Assembly (NCBI RefSeq): GCF_030012175.1
Contig: NZ_JASCXW010000010.1
Coordinates: 1-56,777, forward strand
DNA length: 56,777 nucleotides
DNA from: Peloplasma aerotolerans
GTDB taxonomy: Bacteria; Bacillota_I; Bacilli_A; Acholeplasmatales; Acholeplasmataceae
Direction: 5' to 3'
This document shows positions 35,140 through 44,305 of the stretch, piece by piece. The notes below the pieces were generated by a model. That model did no database searches. It was not told where the DNA came from and was given only the letters and a program-made list of their open reading frames with translations. Numbering within the stretch: the stretch's first letter is position 1; each line of letters opens with the position of its first letter. A program made the position numbers and the translations under genes.

Positions 35140-36306
35140 ATGAAATGTAAGTTGAATAAAAAATCAATTATTGCTTTCTTAGGAACAGTTCTTTTATTGT
35201 TTAATTTCGGTATCACGTATGCTTTTTGGGCATCCTCTATTCAAGGAGATATTAATCAAGCAAATGCTAATGTATCCATTGGTTCATGGCAATTCCTACC
35301 TCCTGGATTCGTTGGGGTTAGTCAAAATGGTAATGGCAACTTTATAACCCTTGATCAAATAGGAACTCCAGAGTATCCAGCATCAGGAAATTATAAGCTT
35401 GTGGAAAATATAAACTACTTGAATAATAGCTTTACACCTATAGCAAATTTTAGTGGTCAATTTCATGGTGACGGGTTTGTCATCTCTAATTTAACAGTCT
35501 CTAGTACTGCTAGCGTTATAGGTATCTTTGCACAAAATAGTGGCTTAATTACACAAGTAGGTTTTCAAAATATCAATATATCTTCAAGTACGACAAATGA
35601 TTTAACTGTTGGTGGTGTTGTTGGAAACAATATGGGAACAATTAGCTTTGTTTATTCAACTGGAAGTATAGATGTTGATTCAATCAAATCAACGACTGTA
35701 AATAATGAAACAATGACTCAACAACTATTTGTTGGTGGTATTGCAGGTCTGAATTCAGGAACAATTCATCACACACATTCTAGTATGTCTATTATTGCTG
35801 ATTCTACAGCTTCTGCAGCAAGTCCAAGAAGTATTGTAACTGCAAATACATATGCTGGTGGTTTAGTCGGACGAAACGCTTCTACAGGAAGTATTACCAT
35901 AAGCTATGCAACTGGATCCATTAACGCAAGTGCAACCGGTATTCGAAGTAATGGTAATTCAACATCAAACGCTTATAGTTATGCAGGTGGATTAGTTGGA
36001 GAAAACATAAACACAGCATCTGTTTCCCATAGTTTTGCGATTGGGAATATAACGTCAGTAGCAACTTCAACCAACACCCAAATAAGTTACGCTGGTGGTT
36101 TGATAGGTCAAGGTAGTTCAACAACTAGTTATCGATTGAACACTCAATCTATTACTGGTGGTACGATAAACACTACAGGTATTTCAACAACTGCCACAAA
36201 TCTTCAATCAGAATCATTTGTTACAGCAAATTTAGGATGGAGTACTGACAATTGGTTATTTCAAACATCACTTTATCCAAGACTAAAATCAAATTTGTAT
36301 AACTAA
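35140..36306 (+). CDS. Secreted GLUG-repeat surface protein with SipW-type leader
   Basis: 388 residues. The leader (LNKKSIIAFLGTVLLLFNFG ITYAF region, cleavage probably near ITYA) followed by FWASSIQGDINQANANVSIGSW looks like the SipW-dependent/TasA-like exported class. The body is a beta-helix with GLUG motifs, e.g. VGGIAGLNSGTI, YAGGLVGRNASTGS, YAGGLVGENINT, YAGGLIGQGSS. No LPXTG, C-terminal helix or lipobox, so it is released or polymerises outside. AAAGGAGGTG fixes the start. GLUG proteins are often adhesins or matrix proteins, and control by a c-di-GMP riboswitch fits a surface-attachment role, which is inference. Confidence 0.82.
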   Translation: MKCKLNKKSIIAFLGTVLLLFNFGITYAFWASSIQGDINQANANVSIGSWQFLPPGFVGVSQNGNGNFITLDQIGTPEYPASGNYKLVENINYLNNSFTPIANFSGQFHGDGFVISNLTVSSTASVIGIFAQNSGLITQVGFQNINISSSTTNDLTVGGVVGNNMGTISFVYSTGSIDVDSIKSTTVNNETMTQQLFVGGIAGLNSGTIHHTHSSMSIIADSTASAASPRSIVTANTYAGGLVGRNASTGSITISYATGSINASATGIRSNGNSTSNAYSYAGGLVGENINTASVSHSFAIGNITSVATSTNTQISYAGGLIGQGSSTTSYRLNTQSITGGTINTTGISTTATNLQSESFVTANLGWSTDNWLFQTSLYPRLKSNLYN

Positions 36307-36311
36307 ACTTT

Positions 36312-36341
36312 AAGGACAAACGGTTATATCCGCTTGTCCTT
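36312..36341 (+). terminator. Hairpin after GLUG gene
   Basis: AAGGACAAACGG (36312-36323) / CCGCTTGTCCTT (36330-36341), one mismatch, 6-nt loop. The T run after it is weak (TTATG), so termination may be partial. Confidence 0.55.
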
Positions 36342-36346
36342 TATGT

Positions 36347-36352
36347 TATAAT
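36347..36352 (+). promoter_or_regulatory. -10 element of the gltS gene
   Basis: TATAAT at 36347-36352 preceded by TG at 36344-36345 (TGTTATAAT, extended -10). The -35 position is poor (TTATAT at 36324, 17-nt spacer). Confidence 0.55.
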
Positions 36353-36374
36353 CATACTTAAGAGGGGTGAGTTG

Positions 36375-37787
36375 ATGAGCGCAAATATGATCGGTGCAAG
36401 CATCATTATTTTAGCAGTTAGCCTTTTAATAGCAAAACTCATTCGAGTAAACTTTAAAATATTTTCAACATTCTTTTTACCTAGTTCGGTTATTGCTGGG
36501 TTTTTATTGTTATTATTAGGACCGGAGGTATTAGGCAAAATACCTTTAGGCGAGCAGTTTTCATATGGTCTATTTAATGAGGATATCCTCATTGTATTTG
36601 GCTCTCTTCCAGGCTTGTTAATCACCATAATATTTGCAAGTCTTTTTATAGGAAAAAAGATTCCAAGTATAAAAAACATTTGGTTGACTGCAGGTCCACA
36701 AGTTTCTTTTGGTCAAACAGTAGCTTGGGGGCAATATGTTGTTGGTGCGCTAGTAACAATGCTTTTCTTAGTCCCTGTTTTAGGTGCGAATCCCATGGTT
36801 GGGGCGTTAATAGAAATTGCATTTGAAGGAGGCCATGGTACCGCTGCTGGACTCGCTGATACCTTTGATGAGTTAGGTTTTCCAGAAGGTCGTGATTTAG
36901 CAATGGGATTAGCAACAGTTGGTGTTGTCTTTGGAGTGATTTCCGGAGTTATTCTCATCAATTGGGCGGTCAGGAAATCTCATACAGTTCACTTAAAATC
37001 AAAAGATGGCATGGATCAAGGAGAAATTACTGGTATTATTCCTATAGAAGATAGAAAACCAACATCATCTTTGACAGTGTCACCTGAATCCATTGAACCT
37101 TTAGCACTTCATTTAGGTATTGTTGCTTTAGCAGTTGTATTTGGGAAATTAATGCTTGAAGGATTGATATTACTTGAAAATATGACATGGGGAAGAGCAG
37201 AAGGGTTTCTCATTATGAGATATATACCTTTGTTTCCTCTAGCCATGTTAGGTGGAGTTATTGTGCAACTTTTGCTAACAAAATTTGACAAGCATCATAT
37301 GATCAGTAGACAGATGATTGTTAGACTTCAAGGACTTTCACTAGATTTACTGATTGTAAGTGCAATAGCTAGTCTCTCGCTTTCTGTTATTGGTGAAAAC
37401 TTAATAGTATTCTTGACATTGGCATTTGTTGGTATCACTTGGAATATACTCATGTTTGTATTTGTCGCAAGACGAATGATTCCAAAATATTGGTTTGAAA
37501 GAGGAATTGGTGATTTTGGTCAATCTATGGGAATGACAGCAATAGGTTTAATGTTAATTAGAATTGTGGATACAGATAACAAATCAAATGCTCTTGCTGC
37601 TTTTGGGTATAAACAACTTTTGTTCGAACCAATTGTAGGTGGGGGAATTATGACAGCGATTAGTGTTCCTTTAATATTCAATTTTGGAATAGTTACAGTT
37701 TTGATTATTAGTTTGATTGTTATGACATTTTGGTTCATTTTAGGATTATTCTATTTTGGTAAAATGGATCCCGAAGAAGTTATATAA
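36375..37787 (+). CDS. gltS: GltS-type sodium/glutamate symporter
   Basis: 470 residues, about 11-12 membrane helices. The family signature FEGGHGTAAGLAD is present (about residues 151-163), and a second matching half lies near GDFGQSMGMTAIGLMLIR, consistent with the inverted-repeat fold of this family. GltS imports glutamate with Na+. It is longer than E. coli GltS (about 400 residues). ATG 36375 has AGGGGTGA before it; the TTG at 36372 is less likely. Some relatives carry other carboxylates, so glutamate is the family default. Confidence 0.88.
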   Translation: MSANMIGASIIILAVSLLIAKLIRVNFKIFSTFFLPSSVIAGFLLLLLGPEVLGKIPLGEQFSYGLFNEDILIVFGSLPGLLITIIFASLFIGKKIPSIKNIWLTAGPQVSFGQTVAWGQYVVGALVTMLFLVPVLGANPMVGALIEIAFEGGHGTAAGLADTFDELGFPEGRDLAMGLATVGVVFGVISGVILINWAVRKSHTVHLKSKDGMDQGEITGIIPIEDRKPTSSLTVSPESIEPLALHLGIVALAVVFGKLMLEGLILLENMTWGRAEGFLIMRYIPLFPLAMLGGVIVQLLLTKFDKHHMISRQMIVRLQGLSLDLLIVSAIASLSLSVIGENLIVFLTLAFVGITWNILMFVFVARRMIPKYWFERGIGDFGQSMGMTAIGLMLIRIVDTDNKSNALAAFGYKQLLFEPIVGGGIMTAISVPLIFNFGIVTVLIISLIVMTFWFILGLFYFGKMDPEEVI

Positions 37788-37806
37788 AATAAATAAGAGT
37801 AGAACA

Positions 37807-37856
37807 TAAAAAAAGTGATGAACTTATGATTACATAAAGTTTTCATCACTATTTTT
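37807..37856. terminator. Bidirectional terminator between gltS and the rhomboid gene
   Basis: AGTGATGAA (37814-37822) / TTCATCACT (37842-37850), flanked by seven A on the left and five T on the right, so it can serve both converging genes. The right arm lies inside the last codons of the rhomboid gene. Confidence 0.75.
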
Positions 37857-38483
37857 ATTTTCATTCATCATTTTAACTTGCTGTACATAATAATATGGGT
37901 ATTCAGGTGTTATAAAGAAGAATAATATGAGCCCAACAACAAGTCCTCCTATATGACCTGCTCTACTAATGCCAGGAATTACAAATGTAATAACTAAATT
38001 GATAAGCATCAGTTGACGAATGGATCGAATTGCTTGAGGATTCAACCATTGTTTCCTAATGAAGGTCAGCGTCAATAGACCACCCATTACACCAAAGATT
38101 GCTCCGCTTGCACCAATTGTTGCTGCATTTGGACCAAAGAAAACAACAAATAAACTAGATACAATTCCTGATAATAAATAAACAATAAAATACTTAATGG
38201 GTCCTATGAGTCGTTCCATATGGCCACCAAGGTAATATAAAACAAATGAGTTCATCAAAAAGTGTAAGATGCTACCGTGTAAAATCATAGCTGTTAATAT
38301 TCTATAATACTCACCTTCTTGTATAACTAGTGATGGCACAAGTGCTCCATAGTGAATTAAGTTTTGAACTGTAAATCCATTCGTTAGAAGTAATACAATA
38401 ACCATCATGAGATTGATCAATAAAATCAAACTTGTAACCGGATGTAATCTATAATAGATTTGTAATTTTTTAATAAGATTCAT
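37830..38483 (-). CDS. Rhomboid intramembrane serine protease
   Basis: 217 residues, six membrane helices. The catalytic Ser is in GASGAIFG (Ser126) and the catalytic His in AGHIGG (His177); HFLMNSF carries the oxyanion Asn (Asn78). Rhomboids cut membrane proteins within helices; the substrate is unknown. ATG 38483 is preferred to the upstream TTG at 38510, because the likely transcript start (about 38506) lies inside that extension. Stands alone on the minus strand. Confidence 0.92.
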   Translation of the reverse strand: MNLIKKLQIYYRLHPVTSLILLINLMMVIVLLLTNGFTVQNLIHYGALVPSLVIQEGEYYRILTAMILHGSILHFLMNSFVLYYLGGHMERLIGPIKYFIVYLLSGIVSSLFVVFFGPNAATIGASGAIFGVMGGLLTLTFIRKQWLNPQAIRSIRQLMLINLVITFVIPGISRAGHIGGLVVGLILFFFITPEYPYYYVQQVKMMNENKNSDENFM

Positions 38484-38512
38484 AGAGACACCACATTTCT
38501 TGATACGCAATC

Positions 38513-38541
38513 ATTATACATGGATAAGGAAACACATTCAA
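38513..38541 (-). promoter_or_regulatory. Promoter of the rhomboid gene
   Basis: On the minus strand TTGAAT (38541-38536), 17-nt spacer, TATAAT (38518-38513). Confidence 0.7.
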
Positions 38542-38586
38542 GTATATTATTTGTATCACTTATAAGACATATAACTGCAATAGGTG

Positions 38587-38592
38587 TATAAT
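38587..38592 (+). promoter_or_regulatory. -10 element of the GtrA-like gene
   Basis: TATAAT at 38587-38592, 38 nt before the start codon. No good -35 at 17 nt. Divergent from the rhomboid promoter. Confidence 0.5.
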
Positions 38593-38630
38593 CAGTTCAA
38601 ATCAACATTAAATTTCTTGTGGGAGTGAAA

Positions 38631-39065
38631 ATGGAAAAATCTATATTTACTAAGGGAAACAATCAAAATCTCATCCAACTGGTTAAATTTGTAGGTTTTT
38701 CAATATCAGCTGGCATAATTCAAGTTATTACATTTACCCTATTATTTGAATTAACTCATTTTCCTTATTGGCCAGCATACTTGATAGCACTAACACTATC
38801 TGTTTTATGGAATTTTACACTAAACAGAAAATTCACCTTTAAATCAGCGAATAATATACCAATTGCGATGCTAAAAGTTACATTGTTTTATTCAATCTTT
38901 ACACCACTATCAACATGGTGGGGACATGCATTGACCGAAATTGGATGGAATGAATATTTTGTATTGTTTATAACGATGATATCAAACTTATTAACAGAGT
39001 TTCTTTATACCAAATATTATGTTTATAAAAACAGTATTTACACTGCAATCAAATATGTGAGATAA
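38631..39065 (+). CDS. GtrA-like membrane protein
   Basis: 144 residues, four membrane helices, matching the GtrA family (LIQLVKFVGFSISAGIIQV at the start; WNFTLNRKFTFKS in the middle, the most conserved GtrA block). GtrA proteins are thought to help flip polyprenyl-linked sugars across the membrane. No glycosyltransferase partner lies nearby, so the pathway is not clear. ATG 38631 is preceded by GGGAGTG. Confidence 0.87.
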   Translation: MEKSIFTKGNNQNLIQLVKFVGFSISAGIIQVITFTLLFELTHFPYWPAYLIALTLSVLWNFTLNRKFTFKSANNIPIAMLKVTLFYSIFTPLSTWWGHALTEIGWNEYFVLFITMISNLLTEFLYTKYYVYKNSIYTAIKYVR

Positions 39066-39073
39066 CGTTTTCA
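39060..39073 (-). promoter_or_regulatory. Perfect cre-like site ahead of the helicase leader
   Basis: On the minus strand TGAAAACGTTATCT matches TGWAARCGYTWNCW at all 14 positions. It covers the stop codon of the GtrA gene and lies one base before the -35 of the promoter at 39075, a position where a CcpA/LacI-type protein would affect that promoter. Confidence 0.6.
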
Positions 39074-39074
39074 A

Positions 39075-39103
39075 TTGCTAATCTAAGATGTTTATGTTAC
39101 TAT
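39075..39103 (+). promoter_or_regulatory. Promoter of the helicase leader
   Basis: TTGCTA (39075-39080), 17-nt spacer, TACTAT (39098-39103) with extended -10 TG (TGTTACTAT). It would give an untranslated leader of about 220 nt. Confidence 0.6.
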
Positions 39104-39109
39104 GAAGTG

Positions 39110-39328
39110 TACTTCTTGATGGATTTGTGAGTAAGAAGACAAGTTTAATGCAACTGCCTATCTGATATAGATATGACGAATTTATAATAATATATGTTTT
39201 GAAAAAATCAAAATCAATACTATTAATAATTTAAAGCGTTGTGTGGCTTTCACCTACAGCGTTTTTTATTATGCTAAAAATTCATCATACAGTGATTAAA
39301 CGAGAAAACAAATCAAAGGAGAAAAAAT
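39110..39328 (+). promoter_or_regulatory. Structured 5' leader of the DEAD-box helicase gene
   Basis: No ORF of note. It contains a hairpin with a T run: AAAGCGTTGTG (39233-39243) pairs with TACAGCGTTTT (39255-39265) using a few G-U pairs, followed by more T. This may be an attenuator in the leader, or the terminator of a short RNA. DEAD-box helicase genes in other Bacillota often have long cold-responsive leaders. Confidence 0.5.
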
Positions 39329-40774
39329 ATGAAATTTGAAGATCTCAATATTATCGCACCAATATTGGATGCGATCAAAAATGAAGGGTATACAATCCCT
39401 ACACCAATACAAGAACAATCTATTCCAGTATTACTAGAGGGAAGAGATGTTTTAGGAAGTGCTCAAACGGGTACAGGAAAGACTGCAGCTTTCGCAGTAC
39501 CAATTTTACAAGGCATTTACGAGGACAAGAAATATAGCCAAGGACCCAAACAAATCAAAGCTTTGGTTTTAGCACCAACAAGAGAACTAGCTGAACAAAT
39601 TAAGGATAGTTTTAGAGCATATGGAAAAGCATTAGGTATTCGCTCCGATGTTGTCTATGGTGGTGTAAACCAAAAAAGCCAAGTTGTGTCCATTAAAAAA
39701 GGTCTTGATGTGTTAATTGCAACACCTGGTCGTCTACTAGATTTAATGAATCAAGGTATTGTTGATATCAGACATATTAGATACTTTGTTTTAGATGAAG
39801 CAGATCGTATGCTTGATATGGGATTTATTATCGATGTTAATAGAATCGTTGATAAAATTCCTAAGGATAGACAAACGATGTTGTTTTCGGCTACTGTGCC
39901 TAAAGAAATAACAAAGTTAGCAAACTCATTATTAAAAGATCCAGTAAGAATTGAAATAACACCTCCAGAAACGATGCTAGAGATGATTAAGCAATCTTTA
40001 TACCATGTTGCTAAAAAAGATAAAACTAATTTACTATTAGATTTATTAGTTGATCCAAAAGTTGTTTCTGTCCTAATTTTTACAAGAACAAAACATGGAG
40101 CTAATAAATTGGTTAAAGAGTTAATAGCTTATGGTGTTAAAGCAGATGCTATACATGGCAATAAATCTCAAAACAAAAGACAACAAGCTTTGCAAGACTT
40201 TAAAAAAGGTAAAATTAGAGTTTTAGTAGCAACAGATATCGCAGCTAGAGGTATTGATATTGACGAGTTATCACATGTTATCAATTATGATCTACCAGAA
40301 TCTCCTGAAACGTATATCCATAGAATGGGTAGAACAGGACGTGCTGGTTTATCAGGAGAAGCATTCACATTTTGTAGTGCTGAAGAAGGACATTTGCTAA
40401 AGGCAATCGAAAAACATAACAAAATGAGTATTCCTCTAATTCAACATCATCAATATACAACCAATTTTACAGGACTTATCTTAACAAAACCGAGTAAAAC
40501 AAAGCCACAAACTAGAAAAAGCACACAACCTGGCAAGAAAAAAGGTTTATCGAAACCTAGAATGCTAGATGAAGATCCAAATGCTAAAGCTAATGAAAAA
40601 AGAAATAGTCAAAAGAAAAATGCTTTTGCACAATCATTTTCTGATAGTCCAAGCAAAAGAAGTCGTTATAACAAATATGGTCAACAAAAAAGAGACAAAA
40701 ATCAATCAGATAACGATAGAACCGGAGAAACAAAGACTTTTTCTGGAAACAAAAGAAAATCAAAATATAAATAA
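39329..40774 (+). CDS. DEAD-box ATP-dependent RNA helicase
   Basis: 481 residues. All core motifs are present: Q motif PTPIQEQSIP, motif I AQTGTGKT, Ia PTRELAEQ, II DEAD (in VLDEADRMLDMGF), III SAT, V RGIDID and VI HRMGRTGR. Residues 1-375 are the helicase core; the tail (about 385-481) is rich in Lys, Arg, Asn and Gln and should bind RNA without a set fold, like RhlE/CshA proteins. It would unwind RNA in ribosome assembly or decay, especially in the cold. AAAGGAG precedes the ATG; a terminator follows. Confidence 0.95.
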   Translation: MKFEDLNIIAPILDAIKNEGYTIPTPIQEQSIPVLLEGRDVLGSAQTGTGKTAAFAVPILQGIYEDKKYSQGPKQIKALVLAPTRELAEQIKDSFRAYGKALGIRSDVVYGGVNQKSQVVSIKKGLDVLIATPGRLLDLMNQGIVDIRHIRYFVLDEADRMLDMGFIIDVNRIVDKIPKDRQTMLFSATVPKEITKLANSLLKDPVRIEITPPETMLEMIKQSLYHVAKKDKTNLLLDLLVDPKVVSVLIFTRTKHGANKLVKELIAYGVKADAIHGNKSQNKRQQALQDFKKGKIRVLVATDIAARGIDIDELSHVINYDLPESPETYIHRMGRTGRAGLSGEAFTFCSAEEGHLLKAIEKHNKMSIPLIQHHQYTTNFTGLILTKPSKTKPQTRKSTQPGKKKGLSKPRMLDEDPNAKANEKRNSQKKNAFAQSFSDSPSKRSRYNKYGQQKRDKNQSDNDRTGETKTFSGNKRKSKYK

Positions 40775-40782
40775 TATATAGT

Positions 40783-40810
40783 CCTCTATTTTTTAGAGGG
40801 TTATTTTTTT
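40783..40810 (+). terminator. Terminator after the helicase gene
   Basis: CCTCTA (40783-40788) / TAGAGG (40794-40799), T-rich loop, then GTTATTTTTTT. Confidence 0.8.
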
Positions 40811-40829
40811 AGTTCAAAACGCTTTTTCA

Positions 40830-40858
40830 TTGACACCTTATAGAGTAGATGCTATAAT
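40830..40858 (+). promoter_or_regulatory. Consensus promoter of the RND-tetR operon
   Basis: TTGACA (40830-40835), 17-nt spacer, TATAAT (40853-40858), also with the extended -10 TG. It matches the sigma-A consensus fully, so it should be very strong unless repressed. Confidence 0.93.
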
Positions 40859-40871
40859 CATCCCATACCGA

Positions 40872-40887
40872 CCGACCGTTCGGTCGG
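40872..40887 (+). promoter_or_regulatory. TetR-type operator
   Basis: CCGACCGTTCGGTCGG: 7-bp half-sites CCGACCG/CGGTCGG are perfect inverted repeats around a TT centre, with a further CCGA copy just upstream. GC-rich in an AT-rich genome, it covers roughly +7 to +22 of the transcript, a blocking position. The TetR gene at the end of this operon is the obvious binder. Confidence 0.88.
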
Positions 40888-40921
40888 ATTAGTTGAATGA
40901 ACAACAAGGAGATTATAAAAA

Positions 40922-43900
40922 ATGAGTGCATACAGTGTTAAAAGACCGATAACAGTTTTAATGGGAATCCTAATCATTATCGTATTAGGTATTTTTTCAG
41001 TATCAAGATTACCATTAACATTGTTCCCTGATATTAACTTACCATTTGTCGTAACGATTACGCCATATGAAGGAGCAACCCCAGAAGAGGTTGAGTTTGA
41101 AGTTTCAAGAAGGATTGAGTCAACGGTTGCTACGATTGGGAATTTTCAAGAAGTACAATCCATGTCGAACGAACACTTCGGGATTTCAATTGTGACGTTT
41201 GCTGAATCATCCAATATGGATAGTGTTGTTATTGAGTTAAGGGAATTATTAAACAACATTAGTTTTGCTGATGGTGTGGGTAACACAAGAATTTTAAGAA
41301 TTAGTCCTGATATGCTTCCTGTCATGACGGTTACATTATTTAGAACATACGATGATGAGTTAACCGATGATGAAGCTTTAATTAGAAATACAGAGTGGAT
41401 TAATAGAGAAGTTCTTTTAGATCTAATGAGTATCCCAGGTGTTGCCGATGTTAATGTATCTGGAGCTGCAGATATTGTGCTTCAAGTAAACTTAGACCAA
41501 AACATCCTTGACAGTTATAGCATAACGCATGATGAAGTATTATCAATTATTGAAGATCAAAACGTTGGAGGTCTTATAGGAGTAGCACTTGATTCGGGAG
41601 AATTAAGAATGCTTTATTTAGGTGATCGTCCTAGTTTATTATCAGATATAGAATCATTACCTATTTTAAATGATAGTGGTAATATCGTTTATTTGAGCGA
41701 TTTAACAGTTGAAAATGGTATTCGCTATATTAATGCAAATACAGAGACGTACTCGAAAATCAACGGTATACAAGGCATTCAAGTATCATTTCAAAAACAA
41801 TCAGATTATGGAATTACTGAGGTCACAGAAAATATAATAAATCGTTTAAATTTAATCATAAATGAAGATGATGGAGATGCACATTATACAATCCTTTTGG
41901 ACCAAGGTGAGTACATCAATCAAGCTGTTGGATCAGTTTTACAAAATATTATTATCGGTGGTGTATTAGCCATCATCGTCTTATTTGTGTTTTTAAGAAA
42001 TGTTAAACCAACATTAATTGTAGGTTTAGCAATTCCTATCTCTGTGATTGCTGCATTTATGTTAATGTATTTTACGAATGTAACATTAAACCTTGTCTCC
42101 ATGGGAGGTTTAGCATTAGGCATTGGGATGCTTGTCGACAATGCAGTTGTTGTTATTGAAAATATATATCGAATGATCGGTGAAGGTAAGACAAGATCTG
42201 AAGCTGCCATTCAAGGATCAAAACAAGTAGCAGGAGCGATCACTGCTTCAACTTTTACAACGATTGCTGTGTTCCTTCCAATTGCATTTATTGAAGGTAT
42301 GGTTGCTGATGTCTTTATGAGTATGGCGTTAACGATTGCGTATTCTTTAGGTGCAAGTTTGATTATTGCATTAACACTTGTTCCAAGTATGGCATCGAGA
42401 ATGCTTGATGACCAAAAAGTACAAAAAGAAGGAAAAACAATTTTAGGGTTAAAGAAATGGTATAAGTCATCGGTTTTGTTTACAATTAAACATAAAGCAT
42501 TAACACTGCTTACAGTTATTGTTCTATTAGCAGGTTCTTTGTTTTTAGTTATATCAAAAGGATTTATTATGTTGCCGACTTCCGATGAAGGAACAATCAA
42601 TGTTTCAATATCAACAACAAGTCAAACAACATTTGTAGCAAAAGCAAATTATGCCGACTATGTTACGAATCAATTGATGCAAATTGATGATATTGAAACT
42701 GTGTCAACAACAATTGGTGGTAGTGGAGGTTTTGGATTTATGAGTATGATGGGTGGTGGGTCAAACACATCAATCAATTTTACAATCAATCTTGTTGATA
42801 ACAGAACTAGAACCACACAATTTTATGATACATATATTGAAGCTTTAATTCAGAATGTCGATTTAGATGAGATTGAAGGTATGAATCAAGATCAAATTCT
42901 TGAAATTAATGTTTCTGCTCAAAATAGCACAGGTGCATTAGGTGGGACTCAAGGTATTCGAATCAAGGTAAGTGGATATAATTTAGAGACTCTAGAAATA
43001 ATTGCTAACGATCTTACTGATATCTTAAATGATATTGAACATGTGATTAAAGCAGATAATGGTGTTATTCAAGGACAAAATAATGTAAAAATTACTGTTG
43101 ATCGTGATCAAGCTATGACATATGGTTTAACCAGCCAAGATGTTATGAATAATGTTGGATACTTATATACCAATCTTGAAGGATTAGGGCAAACCCAATC
43201 ATTAACGGTAACTATTGAAGGTATAGAGTATACATTGGATTTACCTGTTGAAACATTTGGTGGTGGAATATCATTTGATTTGTTTGGTGATTATTTAACC
43301 TTCTTGGGTGAGATTAAGCTTTTTGATTCAGCAACACAAGCCATGATAAATACATATATAGAAAATACCGGACAAGGTATATATGTACCTAACATCATGT
43401 TACCAACATATACAGAAGGTGACCCAATTCAGTTTGTTGTAAATCCTTATTTAAAAGTGACTGGAACCAATACAATTGAAATGAATCCAATGAGTGCAGA
43501 TCCTACTTTAACATCATTAAGTGTTGCACCATTATATGATGCGAATTCTGAAAACAATGTCACTTCTATAGATTTAATAACTGGATTTGCAACAATTAAC
43601 ACTGATGGGTCGAACCGTTATTTAAATGTCTCTGCACAAGTAGCAGAAGGACAAAATGTGACAATTGTTAGTCAAGAAGTAACACGAAGAGTAAATGAAT
43701 ATTTAAGTAGTTCAAACTTCACACAACATGGTTTAGGCTACCATGTATCATTTGCAGGTGAAAATGAAGAAATTTTGGATGCTGTATCAGAGTTAGCATT
43801 AGCAGCTCTTGTAGCAATCTTATTAGTCTATATGGTCATGGCAATTCAATTTCAATCTCTACTATATCCATTAATTATTTTAGGAACAATTCCTCTAGCC

Positions 43901-44305
43901 TTCACAGGTGGTATGATGGCACTGTTAATAACAAACTCATATTTAAGTTTAATTTCTATTATGGGTCTAATCATATTGATTGGTATTGTTGTTAATAATG
44001 GTATTGTATTAATTGATTATATTAATAAGTTAAGAGAACAAGGTAAAACAGTTATGGATGCTATTGTTGAAGCAGGACAAACAAGATTAAGACCAATCTT
44101 TATGACGGCATTAACAACGATATTAGCCTTAACGACGATGGCAATCGGATTCGGTGAAGGTTCTGAGTTGTTACAACCTATGGCAATCACAGCAATCGGT
44201 GGACTGATTTATGCTACTGTATTAACATTAGTTGTAGTACCAACGATTTATGCATTATTCAACTATAGAAGAATCAAAGCGGAGGCAAAAGATGCAAACA
44301 ACTAA
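40922..44305 (+). CDS. RND family efflux transporter
   Basis: 1127 residues with the RND layout: one helix, a large outer loop, six helices, a second large loop and five helices. Motifs include the N-terminal KRPITVLMGILIIIVLGIFS, TPEEVEFEVSRRIE, and LVDNAVVVIENI in the fourth-helix region with the proton-relay Asp. It resembles AcrB/MdtB and the Gram-positive SwrC/YerP exporters of lipophilic or peptide compounds. Cells without an outer membrane use such pumps alone; no adaptor or outer-membrane channel gene is here. Followed, with a 14-nt overlap, by a TetR regulator. The substrate is unknown. Confidence 0.93.
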   Translation: MSAYSVKRPITVLMGILIIIVLGIFSVSRLPLTLFPDINLPFVVTITPYEGATPEEVEFEVSRRIESTVATIGNFQEVQSMSNEHFGISIVTFAESSNMDSVVIELRELLNNISFADGVGNTRILRISPDMLPVMTVTLFRTYDDELTDDEALIRNTEWINREVLLDLMSIPGVADVNVSGAADIVLQVNLDQNILDSYSITHDEVLSIIEDQNVGGLIGVALDSGELRMLYLGDRPSLLSDIESLPILNDSGNIVYLSDLTVENGIRYINANTETYSKINGIQGIQVSFQKQSDYGITEVTENIINRLNLIINEDDGDAHYTILLDQGEYINQAVGSVLQNIIIGGVLAIIVLFVFLRNVKPTLIVGLAIPISVIAAFMLMYFTNVTLNLVSMGGLALGIGMLVDNAVVVIENIYRMIGEGKTRSEAAIQGSKQVAGAITASTFTTIAVFLPIAFIEGMVADVFMSMALTIAYSLGASLIIALTLVPSMASRMLDDQKVQKEGKTILGLKKWYKSSVLFTIKHKALTLLTVIVLLAGSLFLVISKGFIMLPTSDEGTINVSISTTSQTTFVAKANYADYVTNQLMQIDDIETVSTTIGGSGGFGFMSMMGGGSNTSINFTINLVDNRTRTTQFYDTYIEALIQNVDLDEIEGMNQDQILEINVSAQNSTGALGGTQGIRIKVSGYNLETLEIIANDLTDILNDIEHVIKADNGVIQGQNNVKITVDRDQAMTYGLTSQDVMNNVGYLYTNLEGLGQTQSLTVTIEGIEYTLDLPVETFGGGISFDLFGDYLTFLGEIKLFDSATQAMINTYIENTGQGIYVPNIMLPTYTEGDPIQFVVNPYLKVTGTNTIEMNPMSADPTLTSLSVAPLYDANSENNVTSIDLITGFATINTDGSNRYLNVSAQVAEGQNVTIVSQEVTRRVNEYLSSSNFTQHGLGYHVSFAGENEEILDAVSELALAALVAILLVYMVMAIQFQSLLYPLIILGTIPLAFTGGMMALLITNSYLSLISIMGLIILIGIVVNNGIVLIDYINKLREQGKTVMDAIVEAGQTRLRPIFMTALTTILALTTMAIGFGEGSELLQPMAITAIGGLIYATVLTLVVVPTIYALFNYRRIKAEAKDANN

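Noticed and set aside
36646-37738. Several minus-strand ORFs over gltS
   Set aside because: Shadows of a membrane-protein gene; no ribosome site or family pattern.
41920-42600. Minus-strand ORFs of 96 and 129 codons over the RND gene
   Set aside because: They are antisense to conserved RND membrane segments, lack ribosome sites and have low-complexity translations.
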